Below are positions 20,532 through 29,519 of a stretch of 44,474 nt of DNA, piece after piece. The stretch's first letter is position 1. Every line of letters starts with the position of its first letter. A program made the position numbers and the translations under genes. A model generated the notes under the pieces. It was not told where the DNA came from. It searched no databases and saw only the letters and a program-made list of their open reading frames with translations. Source of the stretch: a virus; the IMG/VR virus record IMGVR_UViG_3300030019_000063, positions 1 to 44,474 of that record; one strand, given 5' to 3'.

Positions 20532-23189
20532 ATGATAAATATTCAATTAGCTAGTGAAGAGTGGGTTAATAGTCAATTGACTGGATCCACAGGTGGAGGT
20601 TCTGGCGGAACATCAGTTATAGATTTAACTTATAATGATTTACTAAATTTAATTAACTCGAATAGTTTAATTCCTAACCAAGCATATTTGATTACTGATT
20701 ATCAAACAGTACATCAGATAACAAACACAAGTGATATTAATTACGGTATAAATGAACCGTTATTGGTAATATCAAGTAGTTTTAATACATTAAATGTTGA
20801 GGCTCATTCAAGTTTATATCCTCAGGATATAATATATTATAATTATAGAAATGATTCTAATATGGTACCTGGCTGTCAATATGGATATATTTATAGAAGA
20901 ATAGATACGATTCAAGATAATGATATATCATTTGATTTTAGACAAGTTAAATTTAGAAGATGGCAGATAATTGTAAATAATGTTTGGAATTCAGGAACAA
21001 CATATCAAAAAAATGATGTTGTTTTATACAATGGATCAATTTATATTTGTTTATATAATAATACTATTGGAGATAATAATTTTTCATATAATTGGAATCA
21101 ATTTAAATGGAATAACTTGTCTTATGTGAGTCCAACTGAAAATGTATGGAGCATTGGGAATTCAAACATTTCATGTAGTACAGGTTACACTGACTATAAT
21201 ATGTGGTCTGATATTAATAATTATAATTATTCTCATTCTAATAAGATAGAACAACATAATAGTAATACCAATAATGGTGATATTATAAGCAATAAAAATA
21301 CTATAATTTTTGGAAGTTATTTTCAATATAATAAAATTATTGGAAATAATTTTATTAATAATAGCATAGGTGGTTATTTTCAAAATAATATAATTGGAAA
21401 TTATTTTAATAATAATAGTGTTGGTGATTTTTTTCAAAATAATAATATTGGTGATTATATTTTTGATAATATTATTGGAAATAATTTTATTTTTAATAAT
21501 ATTATAAATCAATATTATAATAATAATATTGGTATGGATTTTCAAAATAATACAATAGAAAATAGTTTCAATCAGAATAGTATTAGCTATAATTTTATTT
21601 TTAATAATATTGGAAAAAGTTTTCAAAATAATAGTATTGGATATTATTTTGTATCAAATACAACTGGAAATTATTTTGGAGATAATAATATCAAAAGCTA
21701 TTTTTCAGATAATATAATTGGAAATAATTTTGGTAGTAATAAAAACAGAGATTATTTTCAATATAATAATATAAAAAATGAGTATCGTAATAATACCACA
21801 GATACTAATTTTAATAATAATACAATTGGAGATTCATTTTATAATAATACAATTGGAACTACTTTTTATCAAAATAATATTAATCACCAGTTTAGTTATA
21901 ATATAATTGGTAATGATAGTAAAGATAATATTATTGATCATGATTGTCAATATAATACAATAGGAAATAGTTTTCATGATAATATAATAGGCAACATGTG
22001 CAGTAATAATATATTTGGAAATGGTAATAATAGTAATATCATTAAAAACTCATGTTCTCGTAACACATTTGGTATTAATAATGTTAATAATACGATTGAA
22101 AGTTATAGTATGAATAATACATTTGATGGTAATTGTAGTAATAATGTTATTGAATATCAATGTAGCTTTAATATATTTTCTGGTAGTTGCTTTAATAATT
22201 CAATTGGAAGCAACTCTTCAAATATTACTATATTAAATGGACAAGGTAATATATTTGGTATTCAATGTAATACGATTAATATAGGCAATAATAGTAAATA
22301 TAATACATTTAAAAATTATTGTCAATTTGATACAATTGGTACTGATTTTTGGAATAATACAATTGAAAACAATTTTGTGCGTAACAAAATTGGAAATTAT
22401 TGTCAGTATAATATATTTGGTGGAATTATTGTAGATAGTATTTTAGGTAATTATTTTAGTTATAATACATTTGGTAGTCAGGCTAAATGTAATCTAGGTG
22501 ATAATTATTCCAATAATATTTTTAATAGTTCATGTAATTTGTCATTAGGAGGATCAGGATTTTCTAATAATATATTTGGTAGTCAATGTAATTTGTCAAT
22601 TGGAGATAATTGTTATGATAATGTATTTGGAAATCAATGTAATTTGACAATAGGAAGTCAATTTTCAAATAATAATTTTGGTAGTCAGATTAACGGTTCT
22701 ATTTCTGATAATTGTTATAATAATACATTTGTTGGACAATGCAATTTTACAATCGGTAGTAATTTTCAAAATAATACAATTGGAAGTCAATGTAATTTAA
22801 CAACATTAGACAATTTTCAATATAATACATTCGGTAGTGGCTGTGAATTTACAGTAGGAAATAATTTTAAAAATAATACTATTAATAATTATTCTCAATC
22901 TAATACAGTTGGAGAAGATTTTAAGAATAATATTGTTGGTAGTAATTTTTCTGAGAATACTATTGGTGATAGTTTTAATAATAACACAATTGGTAGTAGT
23001 TTTCAAAATATTATAATTGGTAGTAATTTTAATATGAATACTGTATGTGACAATTTTAATTATTTTAATTTAGATTTAACATCATCAACGTATATTTATA
23101 ATACTTACACAAAAGAATTATTTGTTAATTCAAACGGAGAGCAAAAATTAATTTATGATAAAATGGTTATTGTAGATGCAAATTTATAA
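20532..23189 (+). CDS. Long nonapeptide-repeat adhesin with cysteine-rich section (885 aa)
   Basis: Longest of the six nonapeptide fibres. It has the tag INIQLASEEWVNS, a short Gly linker, and the head domain (ITDYQTV, NEPLLVISS, PQDIIYYNY, GYIYRRIDT, VKFRRWQ...VWNSGTTY). About 585 residues of 9-residue repeats follow (about 254-839), ahead of the cap ending KLIYDKMVIVDANL. In the section of about residues 490-780 the repeat changes: the usual Phe at the seventh position is often Cys (GSQCNLSIGDNCYDNVFG), giving a stacked row of cysteines, and I-G is often F-G. Single-gene unit. Confidence 0.85.
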   Translation: MINIQLASEEWVNSQLTGSTGGGSGGTSVIDLTYNDLLNLINSNSLIPNQAYLITDYQTVHQITNTSDINYGINEPLLVISSSFNTLNVEAHSSLYPQDIIYYNYRNDSNMVPGCQYGYIYRRIDTIQDNDISFDFRQVKFRRWQIIVNNVWNSGTTYQKNDVVLYNGSIYICLYNNTIGDNNFSYNWNQFKWNNLSYVSPTENVWSIGNSNISCSTGYTDYNMWSDINNYNYSHSNKIEQHNSNTNNGDIISNKNTIIFGSYFQYNKIIGNNFINNSIGGYFQNNIIGNYFNNNSVGDFFQNNNIGDYIFDNIIGNNFIFNNIINQYYNNNIGMDFQNNTIENSFNQNSISYNFIFNNIGKSFQNNSIGYYFVSNTTGNYFGDNNIKSYFSDNIIGNNFGSNKNRDYFQYNNIKNEYRNNTTDTNFNNNTIGDSFYNNTIGTTFYQNNINHQFSYNIIGNDSKDNIIDHDCQYNTIGNSFHDNIIGNMCSNNIFGNGNNSNIIKNSCSRNTFGINNVNNTIESYSMNNTFDGNCSNNVIEYQCSFNIFSGSCFNNSIGSNSSNITILNGQGNIFGIQCNTINIGNNSKYNTFKNYCQFDTIGTDFWNNTIENNFVRNKIGNYCQYNIFGGIIVDSILGNYFSYNTFGSQAKCNLGDNYSNNIFNSSCNLSLGGSGFSNNIFGSQCNLSIGDNCYDNVFGNQCNLTIGSQFSNNNFGSQINGSISDNCYNNTFVGQCNFTIGSNFQNNTIGSQCNLTTLDNFQYNTFGSGCEFTVGNNFKNNTINNYSQSNTVGEDFKNNIVGSNFSENTIGDSFNNNTIGSSFQNIIIGSNFNMNTVCDNFNYFNLDLTSSTYIYNTYTKELFVNSNGEQKLIYDKMVIVDANL

Positions 23190-23206
23190 AATATAAAAAT
23201 AGATAA

Positions 23207-23241
23207 GAAACTCAGTTAATAATAGTTAATTGAGTTTTTTT
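23207..23241 (+). terminator. Intrinsic terminator
   Basis: AACTCAGTTAA/TTAATTGAGTT with one G-U pair and a long T-run. A slightly decayed copy of the fibre-unit terminator. Confidence 0.85.
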
Positions 23242-23270
23242 TTATCATTATAGACTTATTTTGCTTTGAG

Positions 23271-23290
23271 TTTTTTATATATACTATTAT
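23271..23290 (+). promoter_or_regulatory. Putative late promoter for the long adhesin operon
   Basis: TTTTTTATATATACTATTAT, 23 bases before the ATG at 23314. It is the only candidate upstream of the roughly 12-kb run of genes to 35240, which contains no clear internal terminator. Confidence 0.45.
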
Positions 23291-23313
23291 AAACAAAAAA
23301 AAATATAACAAAA

Positions 23314-23643
23314 ATGACAAATTTAATATCCCTAAGTGAAGGAGTTTGGATGCCAAAAGATCGAGTATTTCCAACAGAAGATCAGAAAAAAATATTATCA
23401 AGTACAAATTCTGGAGATACTGCAGCTAAAAATGATATATTAGCATTAATCGCATCTGGAAACACTGCAAATCCTTCTGATGTAAGCAAAGCAATATTAG
23501 CATATAATTTGAAAAAACCAGCATTAGTAAATCCAACTGATGTGTATAAATTTATCGCATCTGCAGTAACGATCGAAGGTGATACAGTAACTGGATTTAT
23601 AAATTATATGATGAATGGCGTTATAAATAAAATAACATTTTAA
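23314..23643 (+). CDS. Small tag-bearing virion protein (109 aa)
   Basis: Starts TNLISLSEGVWMPKD, a relaxed form of the L-A-S-x-E-W-V tag seen in the larger adhesins, followed by an Ala/Asn/Asp-rich helical body with two similar segments (NDILALIASGNTANPSDVSKAIL and PTDVYKFIASAVTI). Probably a small structural or adaptor subunit. First gene of the long operon. No family recognised. Confidence 0.75.
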   Translation: MTNLISLSEGVWMPKDRVFPTEDQKKILSSTNSGDTAAKNDILALIASGNTANPSDVSKAILAYNLKKPALVNPTDVYKFIASAVTIEGDTVTGFINYMMNGVINKITF

Positions 23644-23646
23644 TCT

Positions 23647-24063
23647 ATGGCTTCAGATATAATACATTTAGCAAGTGAAGAATGGGTTAGTGATATTTTC
23701 AGTGGATTAACTGTTGCAATTGGTAGTGGAGTCACAATCAATACTGTATATAAATATAAAAAAATAAATTCTCCTACTGGAAATTTAAATTTAGATAATT
23801 GGACTGAAACATATATTGGAACAATATCGAGTGGAAACACAATAACTGTTATTCTTCCTACTCCAGCAAATGGGTTAGTTAATGAATCAATTTTAATATT
23901 CAAAACAGGAAGCTCAGTACCTACAATTTATCAACCGACTGGAGTTGTTTGGCGTGGAAATATTCCTATTTTAGGAATCAATTCTACTTGGACAATTGTT
24001 TATGAACAGGTATTTACAGAAACTGCTTTTGAAATTTATGCAGTAGCAATTAAAAACATTTAA
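23647..24063 (+). CDS. Small tag-bearing beta-rich virion protein (138 aa)
   Basis: The tag SDIIHLASEEWVSDIFSGLT is close to that of 8696-10657 and 25231-29238. The remaining 110 residues alternate Thr/Ile/Val strands with Gly turns (SGNTITVILPTPANGLVNESILIFKTGSSVP) and look like a single beta sandwich. It lies 3 bases after the previous stop. A short fibre tip or a docking subunit is plausible. Confidence 0.78.
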   Translation: MASDIIHLASEEWVSDIFSGLTVAIGSGVTINTVYKYKKINSPTGNLNLDNWTETYIGTISSGNTITVILPTPANGLVNESILIFKTGSSVPTIYQPTGVVWRGNIPILGINSTWTIVYEQVFTETAFEIYAVAIKNI

Positions 24064-24064
24064 T

Positions 24065-24808
24065 ATGAAATATTATAGCGGAGAATTATTTAACCCAGAA
24101 GAAATTATACCATTTAAAGGTGTAGATAATTTATGGGCATCAGCAGATATTATAACTGGTATCACTACAACTGGAATAACAGTTTTAGATTTGGATGCAG
24201 GAAATCTAGCATCTTATCCTAAATCTGGAAATATTTGGTATGATTTAACAGGAAGAGAAAATAATGCGTATCTAAATACTGGAAATGAATTTCAAACAAT
24301 AGGAGGAGGTAGCATGAGGTTTGACGGAACACAAGGAATGGGTGTTGGTGTCTCACCAGATTTTAGTTCATTAAATACCAACATAACATTAGATTCTGTT
24401 ATTTATTGTGATAATTTAAATGATAATAGACAAATATGTTCAAAAGGGTTTGGATATCAATATAGATTCAGAGTACAGAATAATGGAAGTTTATGGATTT
24501 ATTGTACAAATAATGGAGAGATGTCTGGTGGTCATATATATTTAAATACCTGGACATATGTAGCAGCAGTATTAAGTGATACTGGATTCAGAATTTATAT
24601 AAATGGTGAATTAGTAAATTCAAATTCTGTTCCATATAATCCAGCAACACCATTTTCAGATACATCTGGACATTATGTTGGAGCATACAATTCAATGCAA
24701 GAGCATTTTTCTGGGTATATTGCAACTCAAAGAAGATATAATAGAGCATTAAATGATAGTGAAATTATGAATAATTTTACTGCTATAAGATCCAGATTTG
24801 GAATATAA
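24065..24808 (+). CDS. LamG/concanavalin-A-like lectin domain protein (247 aa)
   Basis: After a 40-residue N-terminal region (YYSGELFNPEEIIPFKGV), the protein reads as a LamG-type jelly roll. Diagnostic stretches are VLDLDAGN...SGNIWYDLTG, SMRFDGTQGMGV, NITLDSVIYCD, LNTWTYVAAVLSDTGFRIYINGELV and YNRALNDSEIMNNF. This fold commonly binds carbohydrate on tail fibres and in Bacteroidota cell-surface proteins. It lacks the LASxEWV tag, so it may attach through the neighbouring tagged protein, from which it is separated by one base. Confidence 0.86.
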   Translation: MKYYSGELFNPEEIIPFKGVDNLWASADIITGITTTGITVLDLDAGNLASYPKSGNIWYDLTGRENNAYLNTGNEFQTIGGGSMRFDGTQGMGVGVSPDFSSLNTNITLDSVIYCDNLNDNRQICSKGFGYQYRFRVQNNGSLWIYCTNNGEMSGGHIYLNTWTYVAAVLSDTGFRIYINGELVNSNSVPYNPATPFSDTSGHYVGAYNSMQEHFSGYIATQRRYNRALNDSEIMNNFTAIRSRFGI

Positions 24809-24828
24809 TATAAAAATTAATTGATAAT

Positions 24829-25188
24829 ATGAAAGCAAAATTAATAGAAGGAAAAATAGAATTTTTTACACAACCAAATTGGCTGTTAGGAGATTCAACA
24901 ACATATTCAATTGAAAACGGATATAAAGAAGTTATATATGTAACAGGAACAACAACTGTTTATGAAGATGATTTAAATGTTTTTGTTGGAATGCCAACTC
25001 ACATTGATAATAATGATGAGATAAAATTTAAAAGAAGTATGGCGTATAAAGATAGAAGTGATTCATATTATATGGCATATCAAAAATATCTGGCTCTTAA
25101 TAATATAGATAAAGCTAATCAATCAAAAGATTTATGGCTTTCTGAAATAAATAAAATAGATCTTGAATTTCCTTATGTTACTGAATAA
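24829..25188 (+). CDS. Small protein downstream of the lectin, possible fibre chaperone (119 aa)
   Basis: Shares the central IENGYKE-x-x-Y motif with the 130-aa protein at 10667-11059. The rest is a charged helical C-terminus (FKRSMAYKDRSDSYYMAYQKYLALNNIDKANQSKDLWLSEINKI). Both lie right after a large adhesin, which fits a tail-fibre assembly or accessory role. No enzyme motif. Confidence 0.75.
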   Translation: MKAKLIEGKIEFFTQPNWLLGDSTTYSIENGYKEVIYVTGTTTVYEDDLNVFVGMPTHIDNNDEIKFKRSMAYKDRSDSYYMAYQKYLALNNIDKANQSKDLWLSEINKIDLEFPYVTE

Positions 25189-25230
25189 ATTTATATTCAA
25201 AAATAAAGAAAATAAAAAAAAATATTAATT

Positions 25231-28200
25231 ATGAGTGAAATAATATATTTAGCTAGTCAGGAATGGGTTAGAGGATTTGAAAGCGGATTAACTGGAAGTA
25301 GTTCTGCAAGTTATTGGGAAAAAGTACCACCAACTATTGGAACTACAACTGAATTTCCTCTTTGGTGGTATAGTGGGGATTATAATATATATGGAAAAGA
25401 TTATTATAATTTTGACGCTGTAACAGCAGGTATTAGAGGAAACCAAGGAGTTTATTTTAATAACGGATTTTCAACTTATTTTGGAACTTCAACACCAGGT
25501 AGTACATCTACTAAATTTTATGCTGCACTTTTAGATAATCAATTATCTACTATTTCATATAATGAATGGTCTGGATATAATGGATTTTCAATAAGACTAA
25601 CTCGTGAAGCGACTTCAGGTGAAACATTATTATCTGATGGAGAAATAATTTCATCTGGATTCACAGATATAGACGGAAATGTATATAGTTGTGTTAAAAT
25701 TGGTACTCAAATTTGGACTAGAGAAAATTTAAGAGTTATAAATGGATATGATTATGCATCATCTGCAACAACTTCATTAGTAACTTTGGATGATCATGAT
25801 TGGTGGTATAATACTAGTACTCAATATCCTGCTTATGCTGAATATCCAATTGAAAATATTATAGAAGATTATGCAATATTTAATTTACCTTTTACCATGC
25901 CTAGTGGATATACTCAAAATGATATAAATGTTATATACGGTAGAATATATTGCTTATTTGCAGCTAACACATTAATACAAAATAATCCAGATGGTTGGAG
26001 AGTACCTTTAAATTCTGATTTTGAAACAATGACGTCTTATATGATAAGTGTCAATCCAAATATAACAATAGATAATGTTGGCGATGCATTAAAGTCAATA
26101 AGACATGCAGATTATGAAGCAATAAAACCTATTAATAGTACTGGATATGTAATAGTAGATTGTAATTTAGTTGTAAGTGGTGGTACAATGAGTGGAGATG
26201 GATCAAAAATAACAAATATATCAGCAACTAATGTAGTTGGAATTCCAACTAATTATGCTCCATCTGATGGTGCTCAATATTTAACTGTTGAAGGAAAAAA
26301 TGTTGATTCTGGAATAAATGGAGAGGAATTACAAACTGTATATGATTTAGCAAAATCTATAAATCCGAGTTCAAATAATCCTATAAACATAATTATATAT
26401 CCTGGATATTACGGAATGTCTAATGGACTTAGTTTAGATACTCCTTATATAAATTTAATATCAGCAACAGGAGAATTAGATGTTAAAATTGAATTTGCTG
26501 GCGCTATTGTTATTTCAGATAATATTAAATTGACAGGTATATTTTTTGGAGGTAGTGGATTAAAACTCACTGGAAATTTTCCAGGGTTATGGATTGAAAA
26601 TTGTTCAGGAATGATAGATGGGGGTAATATTTTAACGTATCCAGATACTAATTTATCTGGAACTTTTAAAGATATAAATTTAGTTAATGGTAATGGATTT
26701 GGTTATATACAAGAAGCATCTGGATATTTTGAAAATATATATCATAAAGGTGGAAATTTATTTTATGATACTAAAATTATATCTGGTATATTCAAAAATT
26801 GTAATGCTGCAAACGGATTTGGTGTAGGAGGAGCTGTCATATCATCTGGTGCGACATTTGAAAATTGTACATGTGATGATGCTGGATTTGGAGGAGGAGG
26901 AGGTTGTATTATATCATCTGGAACTACTTTTATTAATTGCAATTCTGGTGATAATTCATTTGGTAATAGTGGAATAGAAGTGTCTGGTACATTTATTAAT
27001 TGTAATGCTGGAAATTCTTCATTTGGTGCTCATTGTATGACATCTGGAACATTTGTGAATTGTACAGCAAAAGGTAATACTGGATCTTTTGGTGATTCTA
27101 AACAAGGTGGAACATTAACAGGTAGTTTATATAATTGTAGATTGACTACGCCAGGTACATTTGGACTTCCTTCAAGTGGAGGTACTATTCTGTTATGTAT
27201 TGACGGTTATGGAGCAGTAATAGGAGCAGGAGATTTTGCTCCATCAGATGGAAATCAATATTTAACAGTTAAAGGAATCAGTAGTGATCCTGGAACAAAT
27301 GGAGCTGAGTTACAGAATGTTTATAATATAGCTAAGGCTTTAAATCCAACAATAATTAGTCCAATTAATATAATTATTTATCCTGGTTATTATGGAATGA
27401 CATCATTAATTAGTTTAGATACTCCTTATATAAATTTAATTTCTTCAACAGGGGAATTAGATATTGAAATTGGTTATAGTGGTATATTAATTATCACAGA
27501 TAATATTAAATTAATTGGTATAAATTTTACAGGTATGGGATTAGAAATAAGAGGAAATTTTCCTGGATTAAGGATTGAAAATTGTTCAGGACAAATTAAA
27601 GGTAGCACAATTGATAATAGTACTATTTTATCTGGAACATTTAAAAATTTAAAATTAACAAATAACACATTTGGATCAGGTGTTTCTGACTTTCCTGGTC
27701 ATTTTGAAAATATAACATCAGACGGTGCGTTGTTTAATGGAGAGAATGGAGATTTATCTGGAAGATTTATAAATTGTACTGCTGAAACTGGATTTTCTTC
27801 AACATCTTTATCTGGTACATTTATTAATTGTAATTCTGGAGATTTCTCATTTGGAACAAATGAAGTTGGAGCAAATGTATCTGGAACATTTATAAATTGT
27901 ACTGCTGGAAATACTTCATTTGGAATTGATGGTATTGCATCTGGAACATTTATAAATTGTACAGCAAAAAGTAAATCTTTTGGTGACTCTACACGAGGTG
28001 GAGCATTAACAGGAAGTTTATATAATTGTAGATTGACTACTCCAGGTACATTTGAAATACCTTCAAGTGGAGGTACAATTATATTATGTATTGACGGTTA
28101 TGGAAAAATAATTGGGGGAGGTGATTTTGCTCCAACAATAGGAACTCAATTTTTAACAGTAAAAGGTGGAAATAGTAATCCTGGAATAAATGGAAATGAA

Positions 28201-29238
28201 TTGCAAAATGTGTATAATATAGCGAAAGCTATAGTACCAGCACCAGATAGTCCAGTTAATATTATTATATATCCTGGATATTATAGTTTTCTAACTGATA
28301 GTCTTAATTTAGATACTCAAAATATAAATTTAGTTTCATCTACTGGAAATATCGATGTAAATATTGGTGGTTCTGGTGTTATAATTACTAATAATAAAAT
28401 AAAAATAAATGGTATTAACTTTATTGACGGTGGCTTAAAACTAACAGGAAATTTTCCAGAATTATATATTGAAAATTGCTCTGGACAAATTCAAGCTGAT
28501 ACTACTAATGGTGATGTTACTGCATCTGGAACATTTAAGAATATAAATATTACAATGGGATCTGGGTTTTCAGGTATTTTTAATTGCTCAGGTATTTTCA
28601 AAAACATATTCAGTTCTAATAATTTGCCATTATTTTCAAGTTCAATTGATACATTATCTGGAACATTTACAGATGTAAATTCTGTATTAATTTTTCAAGT
28701 AAATAATTTAACTGGTACATTTTTAAATTGTAAAGGGAATAACGGTAGTTTTAATGGAATTTGCTCTGGTACTTTTACTAATTGTGAAGGATTATCTTCT
28801 TCATTTACTACGATAAATGGAGGTACTTATAATAATTGTGTAGGACAGTTTGTTGAAATATCAGGAGGAAAATTATATTATTGTAAGAAAAATGATGGTT
28901 CTTACCCTACTCCTATTAATGGTGGTGAAATTCATCTTTGTATTGACGGAAATGGAATTACTGTTGATTCATCAATTATACCTCAAAGTTTATCTTTAAG
29001 TAAAATTGGAGCAAATAGCACACCAAGTCCTCAAAGATTTCAATGGATAACAGATAAAACAATATCAAGAGTATTATTAACAACTAACTGTTCAGGAGTA
29101 ACTGTTTCAATTAGTGATATTACTTACGATGAAATAACATTAGTTGGAGTAACTTTACCTGCTTTAACTGACTTAGTTATTTTAGATATTGCAATACAAA
29201 CTGGATATGACAATGCTAATGCGATTATAATTTTCTAA
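25231..29238 (+). CDS. FISUMP plus triplicated beta-helix giant adhesin (1335 aa)
   Basis: The tag SEIIYLASQEWVRGFESGLT (2-21) is followed by a region ending GFSIRLTRE (about 118-126). Then comes a FISUMP-type domain (about 143-295) with its signature GNVYSCVKIGTQIWTRENL, a YGRIYCLFAAN segment and GWRVPLNSDFETM. From residue 341 the body is three copies of a 290-330-residue unit, each opening APSDG.QYLTV.G....G.NG.ELQ.VY..AK and PINIIIYPGYYG, followed by beta-helix rungs rich in SGTF-INC-x-A-x-SFG. Units start near residues 341, 668 and 965. A separate beta domain closes the protein (about 1250-1335). The FISUMP domain is mainly known from Bacteroidota and Fibrobacteres. Confidence 0.87.
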   Translation: MSEIIYLASQEWVRGFESGLTGSSSASYWEKVPPTIGTTTEFPLWWYSGDYNIYGKDYYNFDAVTAGIRGNQGVYFNNGFSTYFGTSTPGSTSTKFYAALLDNQLSTISYNEWSGYNGFSIRLTREATSGETLLSDGEIISSGFTDIDGNVYSCVKIGTQIWTRENLRVINGYDYASSATTSLVTLDDHDWWYNTSTQYPAYAEYPIENIIEDYAIFNLPFTMPSGYTQNDINVIYGRIYCLFAANTLIQNNPDGWRVPLNSDFETMTSYMISVNPNITIDNVGDALKSIRHADYEAIKPINSTGYVIVDCNLVVSGGTMSGDGSKITNISATNVVGIPTNYAPSDGAQYLTVEGKNVDSGINGEELQTVYDLAKSINPSSNNPINIIIYPGYYGMSNGLSLDTPYINLISATGELDVKIEFAGAIVISDNIKLTGIFFGGSGLKLTGNFPGLWIENCSGMIDGGNILTYPDTNLSGTFKDINLVNGNGFGYIQEASGYFENIYHKGGNLFYDTKIISGIFKNCNAANGFGVGGAVISSGATFENCTCDDAGFGGGGGCIISSGTTFINCNSGDNSFGNSGIEVSGTFINCNAGNSSFGAHCMTSGTFVNCTAKGNTGSFGDSKQGGTLTGSLYNCRLTTPGTFGLPSSGGTILLCIDGYGAVIGAGDFAPSDGNQYLTVKGISSDPGTNGAELQNVYNIAKALNPTIISPINIIIYPGYYGMTSLISLDTPYINLISSTGELDIEIGYSGILIITDNIKLIGINFTGMGLEIRGNFPGLRIENCSGQIKGSTIDNSTILSGTFKNLKLTNNTFGSGVSDFPGHFENITSDGALFNGENGDLSGRFINCTAETGFSSTSLSGTFINCNSGDFSFGTNEVGANVSGTFINCTAGNTSFGIDGIASGTFINCTAKSKSFGDSTRGGALTGSLYNCRLTTPGTFEIPSSGGTIILCIDGYGKIIGGGDFAPTIGTQFLTVKGGNSNPGINGNELQNVYNIAKAIVPAPDSPVNIIIYPGYYSFLTDSLNLDTQNINLVSSTGNIDVNIGGSGVIITNNKIKINGINFIDGGLKLTGNFPELYIENCSGQIQADTTNGDVTASGTFKNINITMGSGFSGIFNCSGIFKNIFSSNNLPLFSSSIDTLSGTFTDVNSVLIFQVNNLTGTFLNCKGNNGSFNGICSGTFTNCEGLSSSFTTINGGTYNNCVGQFVEISGGKLYYCKKNDGSYPTPINGGEIHLCIDGNGITVDSSIIPQSLSLSKIGANSTPSPQRFQWITDKTISRVLLTTNCSGVTVSISDITYDEITLVGVTLPALTDLVILDIAIQTGYDNANAIIIF

Positions 29239-29252
29239 AAAACAAATAAAAT

Positions 29253-29519
29253 ATGATACAAATAACAGACACAATAGAGTTTGATGAATCTAAAGATTTA
29301 GAATTTCAATCATCTGGATTTACGATATGGTTTCAAACTGAATGCTTAAGTAAAATAAATTTTAAGAATGATGAATCAAAAACTTGTTCAACATTTGATA
29401 AATTTGGAAGACCATCGACTTGGATATTTGGTAATATAACAGTAGAGGCTGAATATTATCCAATTGTTGGAAATCAAGATTTTAATTTTAAAAAATATCT
29501 AGTTTATGGGAATATTTAA
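29253..29519 (+). CDS. Small accessory protein, cassette member (88 aa)
   Basis: Starts IQITDTIEFDESKDLEFQSSGF and is a clear paralog of the 88-aa protein at 33029-33295 (IQITGTTEFDETKLLSMQSSEF). Both stand immediately before a large MGIF/TNLF beta-helix gene. The stop overlaps the next start by 14 bases, which suggests translational coupling. Mixed beta pattern, no recognised domain. Likely a folding factor or minor subunit for the partner fibre. Confidence 0.77.
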   Translation: MIQITDTIEFDESKDLEFQSSGFTIWFQTECLSKINFKNDESKTCSTFDKFGRPSTWIFGNITVEAEYYPIVGNQDFNFKKYLVYGNI

